Shown here piece by piece: positions 30,380-42,084 of a stretch of DNA of 64,000 bases (positions are counted from its first letter, which is position 1; each line of letters begins with the position of its first letter). Source of the DNA: Lineus longissimus (taxonomy: Eukaryota > Nemertea > Pilidiophora > Heteronemertea > Lineidae); assembly GCF_910592395.1 (NCBI RefSeq), contig NC_088324.1, positions 3,536,001 to 3,600,000 of the forward strand, written 5' to 3'. The notes beneath the pieces are model-generated. The model had not been told where the DNA came from. It was given only the letters and a program-made list of their open reading frames with translations, and did not search any database. The position numbers and the translations under genes were made by a program.

Positions 30380-30965
30380 ATAATGTATAACTTGTTTTAA
30401 CATAAACATGACTGAACAGTTACTAGCAGTCTTGAACAATGTCTATAACTTGTTTTAACATAAACATGACTGAACAGTTACTAGCAGTCTTGAACAATGT
30501 CTATTGTCTCTGAACAATGTCTATAACTTGTTTTAACATAAACATGACTGAACAGTTACTAGCAGTCTTGAACAATGTCTATTGTCTCTGAACAATGTCT
30601 ATAACTTGTTTTAACATAAACATGACTGAACAGTTACTAGCAGTCTTGAACAATGTCTATTGTCTCTGAACAATGTCTATAACTTGTTTTAACATAAACA
30701 TGACTGAACAGTTACTAGCAGTCTTGAACAATGTCTATTGTCTCTGAACAATGTCTATAACTTGTTTTAACATAAACATGACTGAACAGTTACTAGCAGT
30801 CTTGAACAATGTCTATTGTCTCTGAACAATGTCTATAACTTGTTTTAACATAAACATGACTGAACAGTTACTAGCAGTCTTGAACAATGTCTATTGTCTC
30901 TGAACAATGTCTATAACTTGTTTTAACATAAACATGACTGAACAGTTACTAGCAGTCTTGAACAC
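30380..30965. repeat. 78-bp tandem array in the hAT 3' region
   Basis: ATAACTTGTTTTAACATAAA recurs at 30444, 30523, 30601, 30679, 30757, 30835 and 30913. The step is 78 bp after the first shorter one and the copies are nearly identical. It lies between the transposase stop and the left TIR. Confidence 0.95.
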
Positions 30966-30982
30966 ATTTTCCTAATGGTAGG

Positions 30983-31356
30983 CTACTTCAGGCTTTTATA
31001 ATAAGCAGACTTGATCTTCTTCAATCTATCACTCGAGTAGTCACTCCTACCACCATTGAGCAATCTCCCCTTTACCACCATCAATGCATCAAGGGTATTT
31101 GACCCCATTGATGCTCTCTGGTCCGTTTTGTTCTTACGGACGCAACTGAAGATCCGTTCACAGCTTGCATTGGCATGTGGGATGGTACATATACCAAGCA
31201 TGACTTGTGCGAGGTTCTTGTAAGTGAAATGCCCAGTAGAATCCTTCACTTGGCCAATGGCGGACCAGGTTGCATCAATCCTGTCTTTCTTATGGGGTTG
31301 CACATCTAAGCTCTGGTAATCTGCAAATTCCAACTCCAATGTTTCTCTTGAAACAC
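30983..31356 (-). CDS. hAT transposase, exon 3 (dimerisation domain)
   Basis: Acceptor TATTTCAG. It reads VSRETLELEFADYQ and later AQVMLGICTIPHANASCERI, the hATC dimerisation block with its A-x-x-E-R Glu. Normal stop at 30983. Confidence 0.85.
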
Positions 31357-31619
31357 CTGAAATAATAAGAATTGCACAAACAATGAAGTTATTTAACTAT
31401 TAAAGGAACAATTAAAGTTCAGGGATGCCTGTAAAAGAATTGTCTGAAAGGAAACACCAGCACTGAAATTGCAAGACAAAGTCAATTACATTATACCAAA
31501 CATAAGATCAATCAGTGATCAAAGTAGATTAATTTTATCGGCATGTAGGTATATATAAAAAAAATAGCTCGGCCCCTCAGGTTGCCTTGATCATTTGTTG
31601 AAACATGATGATGACCTAC

Positions 31620-32621
31620 CTTCAGGGAGAAGACAAGGGAATCTTTTGATGAAGTACAGGAGGTCAGTAGATGTGGCACCATTGAGACGTAAATCAACAT
31701 CAACTACTTCAGCATGCCTTAAGAGTTCTTCGTCAAGGTGAAGCTTCTCCTTTATATAGCGACAACCTTCCAGAAAGCATTGTCTGGCGGTGGCGTAAAA
31801 TTCCTTGATGCGGGAATCCCTCAGACGGTTTTCAGCTTTCCTGGCAATGGCTTCCCTGGCATTATCACCAATGATCAGATCGTTATCCAGCTTTTGCCCA
31901 ACTCCATTTGCAAGTGACACCCCAGTAGCTGTTCTCCCATTCAATGCTCCTGGCAACTTAAACCTGATCAGAAGGTCCCGGAGCAGTTTATGGAGAGTTC
32001 TCCGTAGGACATGGATAAGAGGAGCCTCGGACTGAAGTGTCTCATTTGTCTTATTGAAAACCGCAAGCACATTCTCCAGGTACATACAATATAGTTTATT
32101 GGTAGGCGAGCGATAGAACCTGTACATACGCCCAACCCTTGTCTCAGGCTGCTCTTTGCCAGCAGCCTTGGTCTCAGCATCAGCAGCATCTTTGAACAAG
32201 CTATATAGTGCTTCCCAATTTTCTAGGATGCGATCAACACACCGGCTTACACTAAGCCATCTAGTAGAGACATGCTTGAGAATCTTAGTATGTCGTCCAA
32301 CATCATAGAGTTTCTGGTAAGTGTCCAATGCAATGAGTCTGTTGCTTGATTTATCCAAATAGAAAAACGTGTCTGTAAGCACTTCATCAACCTTGAACGG
32401 CAGGGCAGCGGCGAATTTTTCTGCTGCGTGATGTATTAAATGACAGGGACATCCAGAAAGAAATATGTCACTGTTCTTCTCTACCATAAAGGCAAATACG
32501 CCCTTTCGGTTACCAACCATTACATTGGCATTATCTGTGCCAAATGCCAAGCAATTTGACCAAGGGATAGGCTCATCCTCATCTTTCATTTCAGCATCCA
32601 ACAGGTTGAAGATGTTTTTGC
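31620..32621 (-). CDS. hAT transposase, exon 2
   Basis: Acceptor AATTTCAG. It continues in frame as GKNIFNLLDAEM, then LAFGTDNANVMVGNRKGV (second Asp), SGCPCHLIHHAAEKF (the C..H motif) and HVSTRWLSVSRCVDRIL (the RW motif). Donor GAAG/GTAGGTC. Confidence 0.85.
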
Positions 32622-32711
32622 CTGAAATTACAAAATATATAATAACTCCTTTTTATGTATGAAAGGATTCCTGCAACTTGGCCAATTAGAATCTGCTGTG
32701 ATACAAAATGG

Positions 32712-33010
32712 CAGGGTCTCCGCCAGAGGGTAAACAGGGTAAACAACCCGTACCCTCAAAAAAGTTTAGGGTAGGCCTACACATAGAATTGAACAAAATA
32801 TAATTATTTCGCATTATAGACCTAGAAATGTGTTGACCAGATATTTAATAGCTAGAAATATCAGTTCTAGTTGATATTTGTGATGAAAATCACCTGGAAA
32901 ACACATAAAAGGTCTAAAATGAAAAATAAAAAATGTTGAGAAAAAAAAATTTGAAATTTTTTTTTTGGGGGGGAGGCGTACCCTCAAAAAAAATCCTGGC
33001 GGAAACCCTG
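32712..33010. mobile_element. hAT-type MITE in the hAT intron
   Basis: Ends CAGGGTCTCCGCCAG and CTGGCGGAAACCCTG are near reverse complements. GTACCCTCAAAAAA recurs near both ends. About 299 bp, non-coding. Confidence 0.7.
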
Positions 33011-33069
33011 AATGGGAGGTAGCCTAGACCGTCACGTATTATAGGTATCATACTGTATATCAGGTAACA

Positions 33070-33170
33070 GTTATCAATTACAATTACAATTATTTTATTG
33101 CACTAAAGTGTACAGAGACAGTATGGCATTTAAAAAGAAAACATACAAAAATATAAGATTACAATACAAT
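33070..33170 (-). repeat. 3' tail of a non-LTR retroelement or SINE
   Basis: On the minus strand GCAATAAAATAATTG is followed by ATTGTA-type short repeats, the usual end of CR1/L2/RTE-like elements and the SINEs they mobilise. Confidence 0.5.
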
Positions 33171-33310
33171 GAAAGTTAGTAGAAACATACAAATGAAGTG
33201 AGTAAGCAGAGTCAATACTACTACTATATCAATCATTAACCTCAAATGAGATATAGGCCTATATGTGAAGGCTACACCAATACAAGACTGATAAGGAAGG
33301 ATAGAGCTTA

Positions 33311-34059
33311 CCTGTAGCTGGCACCCCTTCTAGAACAGGTACTGACAGTAGTTGAACCGTCACACCATCCTCAATCGAAGAGCTGCTGACCACCACTGGA
33401 AACTGTTTTTCCTTTTGGTCATTGGACCCATCTGTGGCTATCGAGAACGCCCCAGTCTTCATCTTCTCCTTCATCTCGTCTTTAATCTCTGCAGCCATGT
33501 GTTTTACAATAGCAGTTGTCTTCGACCGGCCACAACCATACAATTTAGCAATTTTGGAGTCCGGAAACGCTTCCTTAACCACCTTGGTAAACTCATCGGC
33601 CGCCGTCAGCGGCAGATTCATCTTGACGATGAATTCAGTCATTATTGTCTCTGCTTTGACAACTTGAAGGTCAAGTGCTTCGTTGCGTTGGTGGAAGAAA
33701 TCCCCCACATTGTGGGTATTCTTTGCAGCCTTCATCATATCAGTGTGCTTTTTACCTTTTTGGTGACGCTCAATATCATATGAACCCGAATGGGCAATCG
33801 AAAAATCAGATTTGCAGTACGAGCATCGTGCATACTTCTTCCCCCTGTCACTTGCAGAGATGCCCGGAAAATCGCAGTATTTGTTGTTGAACCGCTGACC
33901 TGTGGGTTTCTTCTTTGCAGCACGTTGAGGCCCAGCATCATCATCATCAATCATAACACTGTCATCATCCGACATGTCGCTCCTGTCATCGTCGACATCG
34001 AAGCTAGAAACCGCAGCTGGCGCCTTCCTCTTCTTGGCAGACGACATGTTTCCATTCAC
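33311..34059 (-). CDS. hAT transposase, exon 1
   Basis: Basic start (MNGNMSSAKKRKAP), acidic linker, then a BED finger: RCSYCKSDFSIAHSG and IERHQKGKKH. SIATDGSND holds the first catalytic Asp of the hAT RNase H fold. Ends at the donor CTACAG/GTAAGC. Confidence 0.85.
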
Positions 34060-34546
34060 TGTCTACCCGTCTGCTGACCTCGTTCCACGCGCCATCTGTT
34101 ATGCATTACGGGACGTGTGATATTTAGGACGTCAGCAGATCTTCCAGCCGCTAAGGTTGATATTAGTTTACTTTTTTAACACAGCGCGGCGCTCGAGTGC
34201 TTCTAAAATGTTGCATAAATTACTGAGTGACATGTGCGGCCGGCCGGCGTTGCGTTTGGTACGGGGCCTTACTTTGATTCCAAGGGCCGAACTCATTTTT
34301 GAAATAATATTTCAAAACGGGCAGAAACATAACATTATCTTATTAGGATTATATAAATAAATGAACAAAGACAGCAACAATAGATCTTTATTTACAAGGC
34401 TACAATGTGTAATGGTTTTTTTTAAAAGTCGTATTTTGGAAATGCTTAGGGGCGTAAAATCAGAGTGCTATGCGTAATGTGTAAAATCGGCACTCAAATC
34501 GTATTTATTACGCCAAAAACGTAAGGGTAGGCAGCCCTGTTGTCTG

Positions 34547-34642
34547 CATCGAATCGACGGAACTAGATGAAGTAGACATCGGACTTGGAGTATTACTTGC
34601 GCCAGGAAGCAAAAAGCTGAGATTGGGGGTTGATTGGCAGAC
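34547..34642 (-). CDS. SAM-domain gene, exon 3, 5' part (before hAT insertion)
   Basis: Begins at the acceptor TTTTTTTTCAG in phase 0 with VCQSTPNLSFLLPG and a Ser/Thr-rich run. It ends at the hAT element. The frame continues across the insert into the part at 29732-30076 (SMQTT then TTSMEFTDS). Confidence 0.75.
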
Positions 34643-34659
34643 CTGAAAAAAAACAAAAT

Positions 34660-35240
34660 GCTTAAAACCAGCCAACACTCACACTAACTCTATTAGCGAT
34701 TGGGCAATACTAGATTACTGCATGGGCTACTCAATCGAGTTGGGGTCAGGGTAAAAACATCCCTCCCTCTTGGAGTAAAAATCATGGTTTTTGAAGTGAA
34801 ATACCAGGGGTACAAAAATCTTTCACCTTAATCATGAGAAGTACCATGATTTTTGTCAAAGTGATCCTTTCTCGCCCACGTTAGAAATCCTGGGGCTGCC
34901 CGTGCTGCCATCTTCTGTTATTGACCCATGCAAAATCATAGGCATTTCCACTCAAGGGGAAAGTCTAGGATGCATTGTCAATCTCCACATGCTTTGGGAA
35001 TATGCACCAAGCCTTGGGCAGTCCTGAGGTCATTGAAGTGACAAGCACGAGGTGTTCCCAGTTTCCTCCTACACTTCTCCTGAGCCCTACACTTACAGGG
35101 CACATCTTAAATATTGTCATTGTTTTACTTCTTAATTCCTACTGCTGCGGCACCAGGAACCATTAAAAACTACAGTACCAGCTACCGGTAGGTAGACCAG
35201 CTACCGGTAGGTAGACCAAGTGGCACCGTACTTATCCTAG
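34660..35240. other. Intron 2 of the SAM-domain gene
   Basis: No ORF recognised. A 20-bp unit (AGCTACCGGTAGGTAGACC) is duplicated in tandem at about 35178-35218. Confidence 0.5.
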
Positions 35241-35244
35241 TAAC

Positions 35245-35366
35245 CTGTCTTCCAAATGTTGCACTGTAGATCTGTGTGAACTTTTTGCATAGTCCAATTG
35301 GCTTTATCAGTTGATCTATTACATCGGCCGACAAGGCAAGCAATGAATCTCCATCAATGTTATTGT
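35245..35366 (-). CDS. SAM-domain gene, exon 2
   Basis: After the acceptor TTTGTGTTTTCAG it reads DNNIDGDSLLALSADVID, then KPIGLCKKFTQIY, which completes the SAM fold. The donor is CAG/GTTACT, in phase 0. The intron before it is about 13.5 kb and is full of transposons. Confidence 0.8.
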
Positions 35367-36410
35367 CTGAAAACACAAAAAATTACTACATGTAGTATAA
35401 AATACACAAATACAGGATGGGTCATACATGCCAAAATCCAAAATCCGCCTCACCAGACAAAGGCCTATTAACTTAAGACTGCCTCTATATAGGCACTTAA
35501 GACAATTTTGCAAAATTACTCAGACTGTCTCAATCTTGGGCTCTAATTAAAGAGCAAGGAAAAAGAAAAATATTGATACCTAGATTGTCCAGATCGGTTG
35601 AGGGAGAGCTGAGCTATAGCCGTGGAAAGGTCCCTATTTACGCGCCCCTTCCTCTATTGTTTTATCATTACAATTAAGGCAAGAACTGTGATGTAAAAAT
35701 AGGTTATTCCACAAGAAACAAGGGTACAAATGACCCTTTAAAAGAATGACTTAACATCAACCCACTGCAATGAAATGCTGACATGTTAGATGCAGGAGGT
35801 TAAAGTATCCATTGTCATGTCATTGACGTGACCTTGACCTTCCTTAACCTCAAGGTCAAGGTCAAGGTCACGGCCAATGCTAAGTTCAAATTGTCATGCT
35901 GTTTGGCCTCCCTAGCACAAAACTATGGGCAACTATGCAAGAACTAGGATGGAAATACCTACAGAAGAGGATAACTGCAGCATAGGGCCTACACCACTTT
36001 AAGTAAACAATCAGAAACTGTCTGCTGGCGGCCATATTGAAATCCAAGATGGCCGACACACGACAACGCTGAAGAAGACACGCAGACATGAAATCAAACA
36101 CACCCTATCATGTGATATATCAAAATGGTAGAGGAGGTCATAAGGAACGCATCTGTTCACCTAAAAAGGCAATTAAAACATTTTTTTGCAAGGTTTTTCC
36201 TGAAAACAGTAGAACCTCATTAGGCCTCTTAAGTTAGGATACGGAAAGGAGATTAAAAAAAACTTGTAATACTACAGGGGCAAGTCTGTCTGACTGAAAC
36301 CAATGAGAATGAGTGCAGTCTCTGTAGACAACAGAAAATTAACACAGCTGGGTAAACATTGCATCAAGACTTGGTAGGCATAATGAAGTTCCATTGCAGC
36401 AGGTGTCTGT
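35367..36410. other. Left part of intron 1, mostly unassigned
   Basis: Contains the TCAAGGTCA cluster (35828-35872) and a GCGGCCATATTG / AAGATGGCCG inverted pair near 36028-36055. No coding sequence. Confidence 0.4.
35828..35872. promoter_or_regulatory. Cluster of nuclear-receptor half-sites
   Basis: TGACCTTGACCTT followed by three overlapping TCAAGGTCA monomers, the extended half-site bound by ERR/FTZ-F1/SF-1-type receptors. The two halves are inverted, so it may equally be a fold-back repeat. Binding is inference. Confidence 0.4.
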
Positions 36411-37737
36411 TTACTCACCATCCCCCCCCTTCCCCCATGTTCTAGAATTGGGGAAGAAAATGTCAGTCTCGATGTAACTGAAGACCACCAAGAAGGTAAT
36501 CAGTGAAGGCTTGTGAGACCGCGATCTTTGTGTCTTCACCATCATCTTCAGCCTCGCCCTCATTCCAGTAAGTGACAGTGTACTTTTTGGGTTTGTTTTT
36601 GTACGTTTTGAGCTCCAGGACATGTCCATGGTACAACACATCTTCGCCACCTTCAAACCAGAAATGTTCAATAAACTGGTTCTCCAGCAAAGAATTGTCT
36701 TGCATCAGTTTGTTGAGGTACTCCAACTTTGGTGCACAGTGACAAATGCTTTTCTCCTCTAAAAACTTGGCATCGAGGGGGTACCACTCTTTATTATCTT
36801 CTCAATCGAGTTCCTGAAGGTCTGCTCCCTCTGCTGGACTTTCTCTTTTTGTCTCTGCTGGTATATCCTCTCAACTTCTTCCTCCCTAGCTTTCCTAATT
36901 TTGCGCACTTCACGGGCTCTGGAAACGGCAAATGAGACAAGCTTGTCTTGTTCCACTGCATCTTTTGAGTCGAGCCATTCGATGGTCTTGTTCTTTGACG
37001 CCTTTACCTTGCTGTCGAGAAACCTGACTGATGCATTGGCACCTCTGTGTATTTGATGGTCTGTCATTCCCAGGATCCTTTCACTACAGATGTTGTGAAT
37101 GGGTGCAGATTTGGCCTGGTTGATCATCTCAGGAGTTGGAGAGGACAACTCTCCTGATAGGTATGGTTTCATCTGTCTCTCCATCACAGCGATGACTCCA
37201 AAGATTAGCCGAAGCAGGACATCCTTCAGTTCAGGTTCTGCATCAAGTATTGTGGTCCTTAGGGTAGTCAAAATGATATCATCCTTGTTGAGGGCATCCC
37301 CGAAAACGTCGTTCTCCCGGTGAAGTGCAGTCAGCGGGTCGTCAGACAGCAACTTCAGCTCACTGAACACGCTCTGGAACTGTTACACAACTTCAAGGTT
37401 GGACTTCTTTGCTGCATTGCCATACATGATTCGCATCCATGGTCCAGTGACCAATTTTCCAATCAGGCCAAGAACTTGGAGATGGATTTGGATCGAACGA
37501 ACCCCAAGATCAGCAATAAGTGAAGTTCGCAGACCAGTCCTTTGGTTGCAGTACTTTTTTAAATAATCAAGAAGTTCAATTCTGTACTTGAAAACAATAC
37601 CAGCAAGATGGAACAGCACGTGCAGCCGGTTGCCCACATATCTGACAAATAATTTGGGTGATATATTGTTCCTGATCAAGAATGATTTTAGTCCTTAGGG
37701 ATCCCCTTTCCCCTGCCTGTACCTCATCTTTGATATG

Positions 37738-40700
37738 TTATAGACAACTCTGGCAGCCCCACACTCCTTCCCAAAGAGGGAGGTGTGTGAAAAGTTCCAA
37801 TTTTCCGCTTTCTAATACTTTCAGTAACCGGTTTGCTGATGCTCCTTTCTTTGTTAATACATCAGCCAGTTGTTCTTTTCCATTGATCCATTTGAATTTC
37901 TCTATATCCTTTCTTTCAATGGCTTCTCTGATACCACTTATTTCTATTCTCAACCTCTTTTCTGAGACTCCTTTGTTGGATCTGACAGCCTCATGGAGTG
38001 ATTTGCAGTCTGTCACACAAGTTATTCTAGGGCTTTCTTTTATGATTTCCGAAATCAGAGAATTGATAAAGAAAGCATTATCCATTGCATCTGCCATTGC
38101 CAGGGTTTCTCCAGCCAGTGTGCTTCTCACCACTCGTCTTATTTTCTTAGAACTCCAGCATAATGGTGAAATTTTCTGTTCTTCTCCTTCTAGACATATG
38201 AAGTGTCCTCCTTGAGTAGCTCCATTTTCCAAATTTCCAAATGATGCATCACTAAATACAGTCAACTTGGGGTTCTTCAGTTTACAAAACTTAAGTGTCA
38301 CCTTCTCACTTTTGGCTTTTCGGATTACTTTGTTTGTCTCAAACAGATCTCTCACTTTGGCTTCCTTGACTCTTGAGGCTATATTACAAGTATCAAAGAT
38401 GATGTCTGGCCTGCTCTGTCTCCCCAACCATAGAAGTTGGCCAACCTTTTCTCTCATGATCTTTCTTTCCGATTCTGTTACTTCAGCATCCTTTTGGTCC
38501 CATCTTTCTCTTCTCAACTCTATGTATTCTAAATTGTCCTTGTAAAAATTCTGATCCAATCTGATTTGTCCCATGTCACACTGTACCTTTAAGCCAACAT
38601 ACTTGAAGCTTTCTTTGTCCTCTCTCCCAACAACTAGTTCTTTTCTCACGTTCTCTATCACTAGTTTCTCAAACTCAGGTGTCCCAGCCCATAGGAAGTC
38701 ATCTACATGACATGCAAGAATTCCTCTCAGTTGTTCCTTCTCATCATGCCATATGAACACAGCTGGTTCAAGTTTGGACACCACTCCTTCGTATTTGTTC
38801 ATGCATGATTTCACCTTTTTGTACCATTGAAGGGAAGCATCTCCAAGTCCATAGTCACATTTTTCTAACTTCCACAGTTTTCCTTCCTTTTCTTCAGCTT
38901 CTTTTGGAGGTTTTATGTATATCTCTCTTTCTAATCTCTCACCTTGGAGAAAGGCAGATTTTATATCCATTGATTTTGGGGTCCATTCCTTCTGTGCCAT
39001 TATGGCAAGAATTATCTTCAAAGCCTCTGTTGAGCAAGTGGGAGAATCTCTCTCCATTTCAAGATCACTTTCTTCATAGCCTCTCGCTACAAGTCTTGCT
39101 TTTGGCACCAATTTTCCATTCTTTTCTTTCATACAGCATACCCATCTGGTTGAAACAGTTCTTTGTCCTTCATCATTTACAGTTGAGTATACCCTGTGAT
39201 CTTTCCAACTAGTGAGTTCTCTTTCTTTAGCTTCTTCAAAGACACTCTGTTCTGTTATATAAACTTCATTTTCTTGCTCCCCATTCTGTTCATCAGTTGT
39301 CATTATTGTGACTTTCCAATTATCTAGTTCTTCAAGATTCACTGACATGGTCTCAACTTCTCCATTTTCACTAGTAACGCCCATGTTGTACCAGTTCTTA
39401 TACTGTCCCGTCTTTTTTCCAGCTCTGTTGATGACTGTAGCTTTCCTTGTTTCTTCTTCATCTTTGAACTTAATCATTACATGCTGTCCTGGTTTGAGAG
39501 ATGTTGTTTTCAATGTCAATGTTGGAAGTTCTGTGCTGGCATCATCTTCTCTCATTCTTTCTGCATTCTGGTCATCTACCCTTTTTCCTACTATCTCTTC
39601 ATCTTCGTTGTTCACATCAAGATCACTATCTCTCTCTTCTGTTGTCTGGTCTCTTCTCTCATCTTCACTGTCTATCTCTTCTTCATTTGCTGCCTCTTCT
39701 AGTTCACTATTCTTGCCTTCTACTGATTTCATTTCCTTCTCTTCTTCATCAATTTCTATTTTCTTCTCCACTTTCTTCAGTCTGCATACATGTACTCTCA
39801 CTAGCTGGCTTCCATGTCTGACAAAGACTACTACTCCATCTTGTCCTATCACACGACCTGGTCCCCTCCATTCAGTTTCATTGGGTCTTTTGTAGAACAC
39901 TTTATCATTGTTCAAGTACACTACATCTCGGCTGGTCCGAGTTTGTTTCCGCAGAGCTCTTCTGATTCTTTCTGAGCATTCAGCTTCTGTGTATGCACTT
40001 CTAGCTGCATGCATTGCTGTCAGATGTTCTCCAACTTTCTGGCTTGTTGTTACCCCTTCAAGTGCTGGTAGGCTTTCTTCAAGAACAGAGGGTAAGTTGG
40101 GATTAACACCGAACACAAGTTGGTAGGCACTGAATCCATGTATATTGCTCATAGTGTTTTTAGCAATCAGAGCCCAACTCAATGCAGTCTCCCAGCTACA
40201 TTGTTTGTCTGCTTTAACTTTGGACAATGTTTCTGTCAGTGTCATGTTGTGCCTTTCACATATTCCATTGGACCACGGACTGTAAGCTGCAGTCGTGAGA
40301 ATTTCTATACCAAACAAGTGACCCATCTGCACAACTTCTTCATTAGCGAATTCCCCTCCGTTATCTGAAAATATTTTCTTTGGAGCACCAAACCTACTTA
40401 TCCATTGACTGATGAATTTCTCAACAATTTCTGTTCCTGCTTTTGTTTTGACAATTGCTCCTGCACTGTATCTTGTGTAAATGTCTATGTGTAAGAACCA
40501 AAGTGAAGGTTCAAGCTGATGTAGATCCATAGCTACCATTTCATTCCAATTTGTTGCAAGTGGCAAAGAAACTACAGGTCTGCTCGGTGTCTTTTGAAAT
40601 CGTTGACATATCTCACATTCCCTCGAAACCTTCTCAAGCGTCTTCATCATACTTTGGTGCTTGATGCCCGCTTTCACCAGCAGCATTCTCAGTTTCTCTT

Positions 40701-41562
40701 CTGAAGGATGTCCAAATTGACGATGAAGTTTCACTATTACTTTCTCTTTTTCTTTGGTGCTGTTAATCATCAGTACTTGTTGTGAATTCAGTTCTTCTTT
40801 TATGGTTCTTCTCTCAAGCAGATTCAGACAGTAGTGTCCACTCGAGGTTTGTTCTAAATGTACAGTCCTACCAAACAGTTTTGCTTCATCTTTGTTTAGG
40901 TCTAAGATGGCTCCAGCCTTTTTCAACGACTCCTTGCTTAACAATAGAGGCAAGTCTAATTCCACAACGTCAGTTGTAATGTTGCATTTTGTATCACCTA
41001 TGTAAGCTGGGATAGTAATCGTCTTGGAGGCTGTCACCTTGACCCCATCACCGAATCTGTATACGCTGCTGCTGCTTTTTGTTTGTTTAACTGTTGATGA
41101 TCGTTCTCTGTCATTCAACGTTTCAATGTACTCATCAAGCCATTTATTTCCACAGACAGTCTTAGTGCATGCTGTATCTAATATGGCTGTGCCAAATGTT
41201 TCAGTCATGAATATGAGGTTGTGGTTGTCTATTTCACTGGTAAACAATGTTACATTGCACGACTCTTCTTCTGTTACCAATCTTACTACTTCCTTTGAGT
41301 CCTTATGCTCACAATCCCGAGCCCAGTGATATGTACTTCCACAAACAGCACATCTGGATCTCATGCCTTTCTTATCCATTGGATTTGTTCCACGCTGTAA
41401 ATAAGGCTGTCTCTCTGTTGCCTTATTCTTGAAGTAGTGGCTCCTGCTATTTCTGGTTTGGTTGTTTTTGAACATCGCTTCCTGTTTTATTGTCACACCA
41501 TAGTCATTTAAACATTTCGATGCATCGTTTTCTCCAAAGATCCGTTTCAAAGCTGATTTCAT
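37738..41562 (-). CDS. Copia Gag-Pol polyprotein (main frame)
   Basis: 1274 codons without a stop. Domains in order: gag end; CCHC knuckle CAVCGSTYHWARDC; protease ILDTACTKTVCG; pre-integrase HRQFGHPSEEKL; integrase with MDLHQLEP, FSDNGGEF and later ERHNMTLTE; an acidic linker; RT with MDIKSAFLQG and the HVDD catalytic site (normally YVDD); RNase H with FSDASFGNLENGATQGG. The last 18 or so residues are read from flanking DNA, because the element ends at 37797. No start codon of its own: translation would come from the rearranged gag. Confidence 0.85.
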   Translation of the reverse strand: MKSALKRIFGENDASKCLNDYGVTIKQEAMFKNNQTRNSRSHYFKNKATERQPYLQRGTNPMDKKGMRSRCAVCGSTYHWARDCEHKDSKEVVRLVTEEESCNVTLFTSEIDNHNLIFMTETFGTAILDTACTKTVCGNKWLDEYIETLNDRERSSTVKQTKSSSSVYRFGDGVKVTASKTITIPAYIGDTKCNITTDVVELDLPLLLSKESLKKAGAILDLNKDEAKLFGRTVHLEQTSSGHYCLNLLERRTIKEELNSQQVLMINSTKEKEKVIVKLHRQFGHPSEEKLRMLLVKAGIKHQSMMKTLEKVSRECEICQRFQKTPSRPVVSLPLATNWNEMVAMDLHQLEPSLWFLHIDIYTRYSAGAIVKTKAGTEIVEKFISQWISRFGAPKKIFSDNGGEFANEEVVQMGHLFGIEILTTAAYSPWSNGICERHNMTLTETLSKVKADKQCSWETALSWALIAKNTMSNIHGFSAYQLVFGVNPNLPSVLEESLPALEGVTTSQKVGEHLTAMHAARSAYTEAECSERIRRALRKQTRTSRDVVYLNNDKVFYKRPNETEWRGPGRVIGQDGVVVFVRHGSQLVRVHVCRLKKVEKKIEIDEEEKEMKSVEGKNSELEEAANEEEIDSEDERRDQTTEERDSDLDVNNEDEEIVGKRVDDQNAERMREDDASTELPTLTLKTTSLKPGQHVMIKFKDEEETRKATVINRAGKKTGQYKNWYNMGVTSENGEVETMSVNLEELDNWKVTIMTTDEQNGEQENEVYITEQSVFEEAKERELTSWKDHRVYSTVNDEGQRTVSTRWVCCMKEKNGKLVPKARLVARGYEESDLEMERDSPTCSTEALKIILAIMAQKEWTPKSMDIKSAFLQGERLEREIYIKPPKEAEEKEGKLWKLEKCDYGLGDASLQWYKKVKSCMNKYEGVVSKLEPAVFIWHDEKEQLRGILACHVDDFLWAGTPEFEKLVIENVRKELVVGREDKESFKYVGLKVQCDMGQIRLDQNFYKDNLEYIELRRERWDQKDAEVTESERKIMREKVGQLLWLGRQSRPDIIFDTCNIASRVKEAKVRDLFETNKVIRKAKSEKVTLKFCKLKNPKLTVFSDASFGNLENGATQGGHFICLEGEEQKISPLCWSSKKIRRVVRSTLAGETLAMADAMDNAFFINSLISEIIKESPRITCVTDCKSLHEAVRSNKGVSEKRLRIEISGIREAIERKDIEKFKWINGKEQLADVLTKKGASANRLLKVLESGKLELFTHLPLWEGVWGCQSCL

Positions 41563-41781
41563 ACTTTGGAAGTTCAGTTCCTTCGCCGCTGTTAGTGCAA
41601 GTTATCTCATTTTGGCCTAGACCTGCTTTATCTAGAATTTTGAAGGCTAGAACAGCTTCTGGTAATTCTATTTTATGTTTCTTACTAAGATAGTACAGTC
41701 TTTCAAACTCAATGATATACTCCCCAATTGACTGTCCTTCAACTCTTTGGAAATTTTCAAATTTGGTGTAAATGCTGTAGG

Positions 41782-42060
41782 CTATATCGATTTCACCTTT
41801 TTGTACCATTGAAGGGAAGCATCTCCAAGTCCATAGACACATTTTTCTAACTTCCACAGTTTTCCTTCCTTTTCTTTAGCTTCTTTTGGAGGTTTTATGT
41901 ATATCTCTCTTTCTAATCTCTCACCTTGGAGAAAGGCAGATTTTATATCCATTGATTTTGGGGTCCATTCCTTCTGTGCCATTATGGCAAGAATTATCTT
42001 CAAAGCCTCTGTTGAGCAAGTGGGAGAATCTCTCTCCATTTCAAGATCACTTTCTCTTAT
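41782..42060 (-). pseudogene. Duplicated copia RT fragment
   Basis: Nearly identical to 38800-39070 (SMDIKSAFLQGERLE). It then switches at a shared TTTCACCTTTTTGTA-like word into a second gag segment (41504-41790), which leads into the main pol frame. Confidence 0.75.
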
Positions 42061-42084
42061 TCACATCTTTCTCTTATTTGCTTT

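Larger units (their letters stand above)
30076..34539 (-). mobile_element. Complete hAT transposon inserted in an exon
   Basis: TIRs are CAGACCTGCCTACCC on the left and CAGGGCTGCCTACCC (reverse strand) on the right. The 8-bp duplication GTTGTCTC/GTTGTCTG differs at one base. It encodes a three-exon transposase with no stop or frameshift. Removing it restores exon 3 of the SAM-domain gene in frame. Confidence 0.85.

Noticed and set aside
30338-30980. CRISPR-like array (78-bp units)
   Set aside because: Units are directly tandem without unique spacers, inside a eukaryotic hAT element.
37682-39895. Plus-strand frames opposite copia pol (177, 195 and other codons)
   Set aside because: Ser/Leu/Phe-rich complements of Lys/Glu-rich pol; the minus strand carries all retroelement motifs.
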